In this document: positions 24,352 to 33,626 of the stretch, piece after piece | How positions within the stretch are numbered: the first letter of the stretch is position 1 | Layout: each line of letters starts with the position of its first letter | Assembly (NCBI GenBank): GCA_913043205.1 | Contig: CAJWLF010000005.1 | Location: 1 to 64,000 of the forward strand | Length of the DNA: 64,000 nt | Direction of reading: 5' to 3' | DNA from: an uncultured Chloroflexota bacterium | Lineage (GTDB): Bacteria > Chloroflexota > UBA11872 > VXNJ01 | The notes under the pieces: model-generated | Told to the model about the DNA's origin: nothing | What the model saw: the letters and a program-made list of their open reading frames with translations, nothing else | Database searches by the model: none | Program-made: the position numbers and the translations under genes

Positions 24352-26025
24352 GTGAACAATATTATGACAAATTTTAGTTATTCTTCAGATGCAATTTATG
24401 CTACTCCTTTGGGAGGGCAGGGAGGGTTCGGACGTAATTGCATGCTCCTAGAAAGTAACGATGATTCCATTCTTATTGATTGTGGAGTTATGTTTCCTAC
24501 TACCGAAACACCTGGGGTAGATCTGGTGATTCCGGATTTTTCGGCAGCGGTAGGCCAGGGACACAGGCTGAAGGGATTGCTTTTAACGCATGGTCATGAA
24601 GATCATATAGGTGCTATCCCATACCTCCTTCGCGAAATAAAAGTACCAATATACGGGTCGGGTTTTACTTTGGCTTTGGTGCGAAAACGGCTGGAAGAAC
24701 ATGGACTGGATCAGTCGGCAGAGCTAATCGAGATTTTTTCTGGGGACGGTATTGATTTGGGGGCGTTTTCGATCAAGCCATTTCGAGTTTGCCATAGTAT
24801 CCCTGATGCCATGGGATTTATTATCCGGACATCGGTGGGGCAACTTATTCATACGGGTGACTACAAGTTTGATCATACTCCTGCCATTGGGGATGGATCC
24901 GACTTCCAAATGTTTAGTGATATAGGTGACCAAGGGACTCTCGTACTGTTTGGCGATAGCAGTTATTCTGACCGCCCTGGGTTTAATGCTTCTGAACAGA
25001 CTCTATACGAACCTTTTGAGAAGATTTTTGCATCATCTCCAGGGAGAATCGTGTTCTCCACCTTCGCCTCACTGATTTCACGCATACAGCAGATTATTGA
25101 AGTTGCTGCTGATTTCGATCGTAAAGTGGCGGTTTTAGGGAGAAGTATGGAACGGAATGTGCCTTTGGCGGTGGAACTTGGATTTGTTCATGATCCGGCA
25201 GGAGTGTTAGTTGATATTTCCGATATCCAAGGGCTGCCAGTGGATAGAACTGTGATCATTTGTACTGGTAGTCAGGGAGAGAATCGTGCAGCCTTGGCAC
25301 GAATGGCAAATGGTGACCATAGACAAATCAAGATTGTTGATGGAGATACGGTTGTGCTTTCTTCAACTCCAATTCCAGGAAATGAAGACAGTGTGAACCG
25401 CATAATTGACAAACTGTTTCAATTGGGGGCAAATGTCATATATGAGGGAGTGATGCCAGTTCATGTTAGTGGACATGCGGCAATGGAAGAAATAAAGCTT
25501 ATGCTTTCCATGGTACGTCCTAAATTCTTGGTCCCTGTACACGGTGAATACAGAAGTTTGGTGCAACATGCGGAGCTGGCCGAGTCTGTTGGTTATGATT
25601 CTGAGAACATAGTGATAGCCTCTGAGGGTGATGTGATAGAAATAACTGCAAATAGTGTGAAGGTGGTGGATCACATTCAGGCAGATGCGATATACGTTGA
25701 GGGATTGGTGGTTGGGAGGGCAAATAATGAAATTTTCCGTGAGCGGAAGCAGCTGTCTTCTGAGGGGGTACTTATTGCTGTGGTTACGATAGATAAGAAT
25801 GCGGCAAAGTTGGCTTGTAAGCCGCGATTGGTTACGTATGGATTCAGTCTAGATAGCCAACTGAAAAGAATGACTCAACTAGTGGAAGATAATATTGATT
25901 TAGCTAAAAACTCGGAATCGGACTGGACATATATCGAGAACGAGGTTAGAAATACGATAAGGAGGCACTTGAAGGCGGAAACTCGCTTGAACCCAGTTAT
26001 TCTTTCAGTGATTACTGAGATTTAG
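24352..26025 (+). CDS. rnj: Ribonuclease J
   Basis: A 557-residue beta-CASP metallo-beta-lactamase RNase with 5' exonuclease and endonuclease activity. The zinc motif is 'LTHGHEDHIGAIPYLL', with later metal ligands in 'IHTGDYKFD' and 'VHVSGHAAMEEI'; 'MSMVRPKFLVPVHGEYR' is the beta-CASP signature. The C-terminal dimer domain is complete ('RRHLKAETRLNPVILSVI'). Start GTG 24352; no clear Shine-Dalgarno, and ATG 24364 is a possible alternative. Its presence near pnp and ricT concentrates three RNA-decay genes in about 12 kb. Confidence 0.96.
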   Translation: MNNIMTNFSYSSDAIYATPLGGQGGFGRNCMLLESNDDSILIDCGVMFPTTETPGVDLVIPDFSAAVGQGHRLKGLLLTHGHEDHIGAIPYLLREIKVPIYGSGFTLALVRKRLEEHGLDQSAELIEIFSGDGIDLGAFSIKPFRVCHSIPDAMGFIIRTSVGQLIHTGDYKFDHTPAIGDGSDFQMFSDIGDQGTLVLFGDSSYSDRPGFNASEQTLYEPFEKIFASSPGRIVFSTFASLISRIQQIIEVAADFDRKVAVLGRSMERNVPLAVELGFVHDPAGVLVDISDIQGLPVDRTVIICTGSQGENRAALARMANGDHRQIKIVDGDTVVLSSTPIPGNEDSVNRIIDKLFQLGANVIYEGVMPVHVSGHAAMEEIKLMLSMVRPKFLVPVHGEYRSLVQHAELAESVGYDSENIVIASEGDVIEITANSVKVVDHIQADAIYVEGLVVGRANNEIFRERKQLSSEGVLIAVVTIDKNAAKLACKPRLVTYGFSLDSQLKRMTQLVEDNIDLAKNSESDWTYIENEVRNTIRRHLKAETRLNPVILSVITEI

Positions 26026-26071
26026 GGGTTTAGGCACCTTGACGGAAATATCCCGTGTGGCAGGTTGATTA

Positions 26072-28270
26072 GTGTCTAAATCCTCATCTAAAAACACTTC
26101 TAGCTCTAGCGAATCATCTCGCTATTTAATGCCGTTGATCAGTATATTCCTTGTTCTACTGTCGACTCTTGCGTTTTTGGGCCTGATATTGCCTGAAGGA
26201 AATGTGTCCGGTGCAATTGGGGCAGCCTTTTCTGATCTTTTTGGTCGAACTGCTTGGCTCGCTATCTTGGCTCTTCTAGCGCTGAGTTGTGCAGCCGTAA
26301 TATCTTCTTTTTCCCGATTTGAAATATTGCGAGCAAATTACGTCCTAGGGACGGTCCTCCTATTAGTGGCTATTTCCGGTATTGCCCACATAGTATCCGG
26401 GGCAAAAGCTGATCGCAGTGCACTTTCGGATATTGGAGGGGTTGTTGGTTGGGCAGTGGGGTGGAACCTAACCCGAGCAGTGACCGATATTGGTGCGATG
26501 ATCGTTTTGCTGGCGATTGTATTTGGTGTTATGTCCTTGTTCTCTATTAGGCATCCTGTTGTGATTAAGCTAATAAGTACCGTTGGAGCGTGGGCGCTGG
26601 TAGTAATCCGTAGAACGTGGCAGATTTCTGCATCTAATTTAAGGAAAGTTTTCTCCCAGCCGGTTACCAAGGAAGGTTCTAGTGAATTATCTAAAAAGCC
26701 GTCTCAAGTAGCTAGTCCTGAATTGCCTGATCGCAAATCGGGCGATGCCGATTCTGAACCTGACTGGCAGCAAGATACGCTGATTCGTATAAAAACAACT
26801 GAAAAAGTTGTCGCTGTTGAGACTCCAGTTCAGCGAGAGGCAGACGGGTGGACGCTACCTTCTTTCGATCTATTAGAGGCCCCTATAGATGGGGCCCGAG
26901 TTTCTGAGGAGGAAATCTCCCGCGACGCAGAGCTTATTGAGCAGACATTGGCCAATTTTAATGTTAAGGCTCGCGTGGTTGAGGCGATCCCAGGACCTGT
27001 TGTGACCCAATTTTGTCTTGCTCCTGCTCCTGGAGTCAAAGTGTCTAGTATCAATAATCTAAGCAATGATCTTGCCTTGGCTCTTTCGGCCAATGCTATT
27101 CGGGTAGAGGCTCCGATCCCGGGACGTCCCTACGTGGGTATTGAATTTCCTAACCGAAGCCCCGCTGTAGTTACCTTGAGGGAAGTTTTTGAATCGCCTG
27201 AATACACATCTTCGGAGGATCCACTCAAATTAGTTATGGGCAAAAATGTTGCGGATGCCCCCCAAATTCGCAGTTTGGCTAGTATGCCGCACTTACTGAT
27301 TGCGGGAGCGACTGGTGCGGGCAAATCGGTCTTTCTGAACTCGCTTCTAATGAGTCTGATGTTTCAGCATACCCCAGATGAACTCCGCCTAATATTGATA
27401 GACCCAAAAATGGTGGAATTGGTTGTATATAACGAGCTGCCACACTTGAAAATGCCCGTGGTGACGAAGCCTGCAGATGTAGTCCCTGTTTTGGCATGGG
27501 CCTCTCAAGAAATGACTCGCCGCTACAGAGTGCTCTCAGATGCCGGCCACAGGAATATAACTACGTATAACCAGGCTGCGGAAAAAAGTGACTTCGAGAG
27601 GTTTCCTTTTTTGGTGATTGTAATTGATGAGCTCGCAGACCTAATGATGTCAGCCCCAGCGGAGGTGGAGCGGTACATATGTAGGCTTGCCCAAATGGCT
27701 CGTGCGGTAGGGATTCATTTGGTTATTGCGACCCAAAGGCCTTCTGTAGATATAGTTACGGGATTGATTAAGGCCAATTTCCCGACGAGAGTGGCCTTTA
27801 TGGTTAGCAGTCAGTTTGATTCTAGAACTATTTTAGATAGTGCTGGAGCTGAGAAGCTAGTAGGCCGAGGGGATATGCTTTTTGCGTCTTCTGACAGCGG
27901 GAAACTGACGCGAATTCAGGGGGCGTATGCTTCCGATGAGGAGATACGAAGTACAGTTCAACATTGGGCTGGACATGATGACCACCTTGATCACATAGGG
28001 GAAGATGAAATCAATGAAGCGTTAGAGGCATCTCTGACGCCTGAAGAAGAATTGTATGAGGAAGCAGAGGAATTAGTACGGAAATACAGTTACGCATCGG
28101 CCCCATTACTACAAAGGGAATTAAAAGTCGGCAAGTCAATGGCTACGCGTATTTTAGATCGCCTCGAGGAAGCGGGTGTTATAGGGTCTGCGGTGGATGG
28201 TAATCCGAGTAGAGAAGTGATTTTCGAACAGAAAAGAGCGAATGAATCAGAGTCAGACGAGGGTCAATAA
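26072..28270 (+). CDS. ftsK: FtsK/SpoIIIE DNA translocase
   Basis: A 732-residue septal DNA pump. The first 170 residues hold four membrane helices, followed by a polar linker to about 240, then the alpha-beta motor with Walker A 'LIAGATGAGKSVFLN', Walker B 'VIVIDELADLMM' and 'IATQRPSVDIVTGLIKANFPTR'. The C-terminal winged-helix gamma domain ('SYASAPLLQRELKVGKSMAT...') reads KOPS/SRS sequences. Shorter than E. coli FtsK, as in SpoIIIE-like forms. Start GTG 26072, 46 bases after rnj. Confidence 0.96.
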   Translation: MSKSSSKNTSSSSESSRYLMPLISIFLVLLSTLAFLGLILPEGNVSGAIGAAFSDLFGRTAWLAILALLALSCAAVISSFSRFEILRANYVLGTVLLLVAISGIAHIVSGAKADRSALSDIGGVVGWAVGWNLTRAVTDIGAMIVLLAIVFGVMSLFSIRHPVVIKLISTVGAWALVVIRRTWQISASNLRKVFSQPVTKEGSSELSKKPSQVASPELPDRKSGDADSEPDWQQDTLIRIKTTEKVVAVETPVQREADGWTLPSFDLLEAPIDGARVSEEEISRDAELIEQTLANFNVKARVVEAIPGPVVTQFCLAPAPGVKVSSINNLSNDLALALSANAIRVEAPIPGRPYVGIEFPNRSPAVVTLREVFESPEYTSSEDPLKLVMGKNVADAPQIRSLASMPHLLIAGATGAGKSVFLNSLLMSLMFQHTPDELRLILIDPKMVELVVYNELPHLKMPVVTKPADVVPVLAWASQEMTRRYRVLSDAGHRNITTYNQAAEKSDFERFPFLVIVIDELADLMMSAPAEVERYICRLAQMARAVGIHLVIATQRPSVDIVTGLIKANFPTRVAFMVSSQFDSRTILDSAGAEKLVGRGDMLFASSDSGKLTRIQGAYASDEEIRSTVQHWAGHDDHLDHIGEDEINEALEASLTPEEELYEEAEELVRKYSYASAPLLQRELKVGKSMATRILDRLEEAGVIGSAVDGNPSREVIFEQKRANESESDEGQ

Positions 28271-28363
28271 TGGATAGAGGTGTTTTTGGATCAAGCTTTC
28301 TCAGAATGGTTGTTTGGTAGTTGTTTTATTTGCATTTTGGTTTATTTCGGATTACAACTCTTT

Positions 28364-28401
28364 CACTTAACATAAGGGACTCCTATTTCCTGTGTTAAGT
28401 G
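28364..28401 (+). terminator. Hairpin between ftsK and selD
   Basis: CACTTAACA (28364-28372) and TGTTAAGTG (28393-28401) are exact complements, with AGG/CCT continuing inside the loop. No T-run follows. It may end the ftsK transcript or form part of the selD leader, since selD begins only 31 bases later. No other feature is seen in 28271-28431. Confidence 0.35.
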
Positions 28402-28431
28402 GGTGAGAAATGGAGAGATTTGGCACGGGGT

Positions 28432-29496
28432 ATGGAGAATTCTACTCAAGCTGATGATTGGAAACTGACCCAGTTTTCGCATGGGGCTGGCTGAGGATGC
28501 AAACTGGGTGCCGACCAGCTTGCTCAGGTTCTGAGCTCATTACCTCGTCCGTCTGATCCAAATCTACTCGTGGGTACTTCTTTATCTGATGATGGAGCTG
28601 TCTACCGGGTGTCAGATCAGCTTGCCTTGGTACTGACCACTGACTTCTTTACTCCAATAGTCGATGACCCCTATGACTTTGGGCGGATAGCGGCAGCGAA
28701 TGCTCTTAGTGATGTTTATGCGATGGGAGGGGATCCATTCGCAGCACTAAATTTAGTCGGTTTCCCGCGCGACAATCTGCCGATTTCGGTGCTTCAACAA
28801 ATACTAGCTGGTGGGGCCACGGTTTGTGATGATGCTGGAGTCACAATAGTTGGAGGGCATACCGTTGATGATCAGGAACCAAAATATGGTCTGGCGGTGA
28901 CCGGTCGAGTAGATCCTGACAGAATCTTTAGCAATGATGGGGCCAAACCTGGTGATGTTATAGTTTTGACCAAGCCGATTGGAACAGGGATTCTATCTAC
29001 TGCGATAAAGGCGGGAATTGCTGAAAAAGATCATGTGGATGTGGCAGTAGGGTGGATGACACAACTTAACTCGGGTGCGGCATTGGCTATGCATAAGTGT
29101 GACATAGATTGTTGTACGGATGTCACAGGGTTTGGCCTTATAGGGCATGCATTGAATATTGCTCGAGCATCTGAGGTCACTATCAGGTTTAATCTATCGT
29201 CAATTCCGATTTTGCCCGGGGTTACAAGATACATTGATAGCGGGCATATCCCGAGTGGAAGCGAGCGCAATTTAGAGTCTGTTTCCCGATTTGTCCATTG
29301 GGACGAACATTGTAATGCGGCTAGTCGACTTCTACTTACGGACGCTCAAACATCGGGTGGATTGTTGATTGCTGCCAATGAAGGCCTTCAGAGTAAACTT
29401 TTGGAGTTTTTGGAGACTGAAGGAATAACCGGAGCTCAAATAATTGGTCGAGTGTGTGAAAGAGGTCCTTACCCTGTTATTGTTTGCGACGATTAG
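28432..29496 (+). CDS. selD: Selenophosphate synthetase, itself a selenoprotein (in-frame TGA)
   Basis: SelD makes selenophosphate from selenide and ATP. Automated start at 28570 would cut off the active site. The frame opens at ATG 28432 and reads 'LTQFSHGAG', TGA (28492-28494), 'GCKLGADQLAQVL', matching the conserved 'LTxxSxGaG-C/U-GCK' where the first position is Cys in E. coli and Sec in others. The frame then runs to 29496 with 'DFFTPIVDDPYDFGRIAAANALSDVYAMGG' region and 'TSGGLLIA', typical SelD. About 354 residues with Sec, normal length. A SECIS-like hairpin follows the TGA. No selA, selB or tRNA-Sec lies in the window, so Sec insertion depends on genes elsewhere. Confidence 0.92.
28495..28523 (+). 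promoter_or_regulatory. SECIS-like hairpin in selD
   Basis: Directly after the TGA, GCAA-A-CTGG (28499-28507) pairs with CCAG-C-TTGC (28515-28523): eight pairs with one A-C mismatch around the seven-base loop GTGCCGA (28508-28514). The apical GU and the distance of 13 bases from UGA to loop fit bacterial SECIS elements that bind SelB. Confidence 0.65.
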
Positions 29497-29537
29497 AATC
29501 CTTTTCAACAAGGTACCCTGGGAATCAGTAACACAAA

Positions 29538-31841
29538 TTGGTAAAACGTAACTTTAATGCCAGATGCAATAGGGATGTTTCCTCTGTGCTTTCGAGAAGA
29601 AAGCTCTTTAAATCTATGCTGTTGGTCCCTCCGATGCTGGTGTTCACTCCAAAAACCGGCTATTTGGATTCTGGCACAGCTGACCAACAGCAGGGTCCTG
29701 CTGACATATCATGGGAAGTAAATGGGCATCCTGAATTAACCGCTATGGCCGGACTTATCACTGATACTATGGAGTCGGTTAGCACATCCTTCACTGGGCG
29801 TACAGGGAGAGTGTTTGGATTCGATGCTGGGGATCTTTATCCTTCTGTGTTTGCCCGTGATTTTGCGACAGTATCCGAGTTTGCTGGATATTTGTTTGGA
29901 TCAGAATATCTTCGGACGCCGGTCACTGAATTTCTAGCTGTTCAGGATGACTTTTCAGGCGTCTCTGCGGGCGCGACTCCTGCTACCATTTCTCCTCGCG
30001 GAGAGGTTGATAAAGCTACTGCGGTTTCTGATGAAGAAACGAGTTTGATTCATGCAGCCTTCGTTTACTTCAAGGGGGTGTCCGATGTTAATTGGCTTCG
30101 TGCCGACGTGGTTGGCCGTTCGGTAATACAACGACTTAATGATGCTATCGCCTTCTTGTTTCGTGAGAGAACGGATCATACTACTGGATTGCTTTATAGG
30201 GCATATACCACGGATTGGGGGGACGTGAAAATTGAAGGGGGGCCTCATCCTACCGATTTATTGGATGGCGATTCTCGCATCGCGACGATTTATGATCAGG
30301 CTATGGCGTATAGAGCTCTTGTGGAATTGGTTGAAATGAATTCGGTCGTGGGGAATGAAGCCATGGTGAAACGGCATACAGATCGTGCACAGGCGTTAAA
30401 ATGGGCAACGAATAACTCACTATGGGATGAGGAGTTGGGTTATTTTCGCTTGCATAGTCAAATTTCTGGTGTTGTGCCCGTAGCGACTGACCACATATTT
30501 GGGTTAGGAAATCTTATTGCAGTTGATTGTGGAATTGCTGACCAAGAGCAAGCCGAGCGAATATTCAGTAACGCTATCCGATGTGAAAGGCTGGCAGGAT
30601 CAAACAGGCCTGGATTATCGTTGTGGCCACCGTACCCTAATGGTGTTTTTAACCATCCGTCTATGAGTGCTTTTCAGTATCAAAACGGTGGAGTTTGGGA
30701 TTGGTGGGGTGGTGTGCAGACTTTAGCGGAATTTGAGAAGGGTGAGGCTGATCAAGGATTTGCACACTTAAGCAACACGGCCCAACATTGGCTCCATACT
30801 GGCCAGATTGCGGAGTGGCATCATATTCCTAGCTTATCGGATCAGGGAAGTCTCAATTTTGGTGGAGCGGCGGCGACATTTGGGCTTGCTGTGACCAAAG
30901 GGTTATTTGGTGTTTCGCTTGATTCAGAATCTTTTGATGTGCGGTCCCGACTCGGTGTACGTACGGGCAAAATCAGTCTTCAGCATCAACCTTCTGGCAA
31001 TTCTATTTCTACCTCCCATCGGGTTGGGGCAGACTGGATTGAAATCCAGGTTGAATCTAGTGGGGTTAGTAGTGGCAACGTGTCTGCTTTGTTGCCTAAG
31101 TCCTGGCAAGCTGCTCTAGCTATGTGTGATGACGATGTTGTTGCCGTTGGAGGGTATGGGGTGGGTAGTGACACTTATTCTCCGACGGTGTTGATTGAGC
31201 CAGGCATTCACACAGTTACCTTTATTCGTAACGATCGTCGTGAACCCCGGGATGCATGGGATTCAGCTGGAGCAGGGTTTTTTGAGGAAAGTAATGGTAT
31301 GGGCTATTGGATTTCGAATTCTTCGCTGGTACCAATGTGGGATAAATACAAAGATTTAGGGGGAGCGATTTCCCTAGGGCCTGCAATTTCTGGGCGCTTT
31401 ATGCTTGATGGACGTGTTTCTCAAGCTGTACACAGAGGGATAATTCAGTGGTCTGTGAAAGGCATTGTATTTGCTCCTACAATGGATATTTTGTCTCAAC
31501 TCGGTTACGACGATTGGTTGATTATGACGCACAGGATTCCGCATCCGTCTGTAGTGTCAGATCATGCTTTTTCCATATTGGATTCAGACCCTGCCATTAA
31601 AGACCTGTTCTTCTCTACTCCTGATTGGGAGTACTTGTATGGGATGCCAGTGTCATATGCTGATTATGAAGATGTGTCTGTGGTGCGTACACAACGTACA
31701 GTACTGCAGAGATGGAAAATAGAGACTCCCTGGGCTGGGCCTGGACAAATCACGCCTGCAAATTCGGGCTTAATTGCCAAACAAGCAGGGATTATTCCTA
31801 ATGCGGCGTTGACTTGGGTAGCTGGTGTGGCATCTGGTTAA
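29538..31841 (+). CDS. Tat-exported (alpha/alpha)6-barrel glycosidase-like protein
   Basis: A 767-residue protein. The N-terminus carries a twin-arginine signal, 'SRRKLFKSMLLVPPMLVF' at about 19-36, so it is exported folded. Residues about 60-480 look like a six-hairpin glycosidase: 'VFARDFATVSEFAGYL', 'TGLLYRAYTTDWGDVK', 'YFRLHSQIS' and 'NGGVWDWWGGVQTLAEFE' have the acid/base-type Glu and Asp residues in the usual spacing. The last 200 residues contain 'GGAISLGPAISG' and 'DGRVSQAVHRGIIQW', which recall LGFP-type repeats. Start TTG 29538; GTG 29586, just before the Tat motif with AGGGA upstream, is as likely. Exact family and substrate not recognised. Confidence 0.75.
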   Translation: MVKRNFNARCNRDVSSVLSRRKLFKSMLLVPPMLVFTPKTGYLDSGTADQQQGPADISWEVNGHPELTAMAGLITDTMESVSTSFTGRTGRVFGFDAGDLYPSVFARDFATVSEFAGYLFGSEYLRTPVTEFLAVQDDFSGVSAGATPATISPRGEVDKATAVSDEETSLIHAAFVYFKGVSDVNWLRADVVGRSVIQRLNDAIAFLFRERTDHTTGLLYRAYTTDWGDVKIEGGPHPTDLLDGDSRIATIYDQAMAYRALVELVEMNSVVGNEAMVKRHTDRAQALKWATNNSLWDEELGYFRLHSQISGVVPVATDHIFGLGNLIAVDCGIADQEQAERIFSNAIRCERLAGSNRPGLSLWPPYPNGVFNHPSMSAFQYQNGGVWDWWGGVQTLAEFEKGEADQGFAHLSNTAQHWLHTGQIAEWHHIPSLSDQGSLNFGGAAATFGLAVTKGLFGVSLDSESFDVRSRLGVRTGKISLQHQPSGNSISTSHRVGADWIEIQVESSGVSSGNVSALLPKSWQAALAMCDDDVVAVGGYGVGSDTYSPTVLIEPGIHTVTFIRNDRREPRDAWDSAGAGFFEESNGMGYWISNSSLVPMWDKYKDLGGAISLGPAISGRFMLDGRVSQAVHRGIIQWSVKGIVFAPTMDILSQLGYDDWLIMTHRIPHPSVVSDHAFSILDSDPAIKDLFFSTPDWEYLYGMPVSYADYEDVSVVRTQRTVLQRWKIETPWAGPGQITPANSGLIAKQAGIIPNAALTWVAGVASG

Positions 31842-31916
31842 GATTATTGATGCTGATCCATGACTATAATCAAGTTGTGTGGGCAAACGAGTTATTTTTA
31901 GAGGACGGATAAGTTT

Positions 31917-33089
31917 TTGAGTGCTAATGGGACTTTTGTTGACCGTAGTATAGATTTTCCTTCGCTGGACGCAATGATCTATCTCAATACAGGTACAGTA
32001 GGCATAACGCCTGCGCCGGTGATTGAAGACTTAATTCGTTATACCAAGTTAGCTGAAACTGAGGGTCAGCGTGCCTATGAGCCATTAAAAGCTAAAGTCG
32101 AGTCTGCTAGAGCTATTCTCGCAGAGACCCTTAATGCTTCTGCTGATGAAATTGCGTTTGGCTCTAATGCTACGGAAGCGATCAATTGGGTGGCGGCTGG
32201 ATTGGACATGCGGGTGGGGGATGAAGTGTTAATGTCAAATAGTGAGCACCCTGCAATGTTGTTCCCTTGGGGAAATCAGCGGGATAAAGGCAAGGTGAGT
32301 CTTCGTTGGTTCGACGTAGATCACGATCCGGAGATTACATTGTCAAATCTTCGGTCTTCTATTTCTCCGAACACAAAGGTTATTTCAGTTAGTCATGTCG
32401 AAAGACACCATGGGGTCCGGCTGCCTGTAGAAGAAATATGTGAATTGGCTAATGATGAAGGAATTCTGTCTTTGGTAGATGGGGCGCAATCGTTGGGAAT
32501 GTTTCCGATAGACGTTCAAGCTATGGGTTGCGACTTTTATGTGGGGAACGGTCATAAATGGCTTTGTGGGCCAAATGGGATTGGAGTTCTGTACGTGAAC
32601 AGCAAACGTCTGAAATTGTTGACTCCCGCTCATGCGGGTCCGTCTAACAAACCTGGCGAATCCTTTTGGGACAAAGCGGGTGGGATAATCCTGCCAAATC
32701 GGGCGAGCAAATACGAATACGGAACTCGGAATTTGGCAAGTCTTGCTGCACTAGCCTCATCTGTTCGGTATCATCGGAAAATTGGAATAGATTTGATTGA
32801 GCAACGACTTGCATCACTGGCAGACAAGGTGCGTGATTGCATCAGGGTGCGCGGCTGGCTATTGACTAGCCCAGAAGATTGGACAAGAGGATCCGTTCTG
32901 GTTTCCTGCTATATACCTGGGATTGATGCGAAAGAGTTCTGTCGTAGGCTGGCAAGTGAATTTGACACTTTTGTATCTCCTAATTCCTCGAATGGAATTA
33001 GATTTTCTCCTAACTTCTATAACACGGAACAAGATATCAGTGATGCATTTTCGACGATCGATAGTGCTCTTAGTGAAATGGAATATTGA
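31917..33089 (+). CDS. Class V aminotransferase (cysteine desulfurase / IPN epimerase-like)
   Basis: A 390-residue fold-type I PLP enzyme. 'YLNTGTVGITPAPV' opens the fold, 'FGSNATEAINWVAAGL' binds phosphate, 'SHVERHHGVRLPV' and 'LVDGAQSLGMFPID' bracket the cofactor, and the Schiff-base lysine is in 'VGNGHKWLCGPNGIG'. It lacks the mobile cysteine loop of IscS, so it is closer to the isopenicillin-N-epimerase-like or EgtE-like branch. Start TTG 31917 after GAGGACGG. Substrate unknown. Confidence 0.85.
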   Translation: MSANGTFVDRSIDFPSLDAMIYLNTGTVGITPAPVIEDLIRYTKLAETEGQRAYEPLKAKVESARAILAETLNASADEIAFGSNATEAINWVAAGLDMRVGDEVLMSNSEHPAMLFPWGNQRDKGKVSLRWFDVDHDPEITLSNLRSSISPNTKVISVSHVERHHGVRLPVEEICELANDEGILSLVDGAQSLGMFPIDVQAMGCDFYVGNGHKWLCGPNGIGVLYVNSKRLKLLTPAHAGPSNKPGESFWDKAGGIILPNRASKYEYGTRNLASLAALASSVRYHRKIGIDLIEQRLASLADKVRDCIRVRGWLLTSPEDWTRGSVLVSCYIPGIDAKEFCRRLASEFDTFVSPNSSNGIRFSPNFYNTEQDISDAFSTIDSALSEMEY

Positions 33090-33131
33090 TAAGATTGCTA
33101 AAAGAGGTCGGTCTGAACAATCCCGGCAGCA

Positions 33132-33563
33132 GTGATTTATGTGATGAATAGCAGGAACGGATCTTCTAGGTCAGGGAGCGACTTTTTCGTTGGATTGATC
33201 ATACTAGCTTTTCTTATATTTGTTCTCTGGTACTTTTTACTTCGTCCGAGCCAAATTGAAATTGATCCGCTTTTTGCCGGAGAGGAAAATCAGGAGACGC
33301 CTGTTGAAGACACTCTTGAGAACGCGCTGCGGAAATTGGAACTGACCCCTTCGGCTGATCGAGCGCCAACTGTAACTCCATTAACAACACTAAATGAGCT
33401 GAATAATCAGACCTATGTGATCAAGCAAGGAGATGTGCTTTCCGAGGTCGCTGCGAGGTTCAACGTGTCGGTAAATCAATTGGTGAAATTCAATAAGATT
33501 GAAGATCCAGACAAGATTTCAGTTGGATTGAAACTGTTAATACCAGACGGTAACGAGGACTGA
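33132..33563 (+). CDS. Membrane-anchored LysM protein
   Basis: A 143-residue protein with one N-terminal membrane helix (about 20-40, 'FFVGLIILAFLIFVLWYFLL') and a single LysM domain at the C-terminus ('TYVIKQGDVLSEVAARFNVS...LLIP'). LysM binds peptidoglycan or chitin-like glycans; no catalytic domain is attached. GTG at 33132, GTG 33141 and ATG 33144 are all possible starts; the last matches the first charged residues best. Follows the aminotransferase at 42 bases. Confidence 0.85.
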   Translation: MIYVMNSRNGSSRSGSDFFVGLIILAFLIFVLWYFLLRPSQIEIDPLFAGEENQETPVEDTLENALRKLELTPSADRAPTVTPLTTLNELNNQTYVIKQGDVLSEVAARFNVSVNQLVKFNKIEDPDKISVGLKLLIPDGNED

Positions 33564-33626
33564 GTGTACTCACGGGGCAAAAGTGTCGAGCTATAGTGGG
33601 ACGCATACATACATGAGGAGTTGTGA

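Noticed and set aside
28570-29496. selD taken as a 308-residue gene starting at GTG 28570
   Set aside because: This would omit the universally conserved glycine-rich active-site segment, which is present in frame upstream once the TGA is read as Sec.
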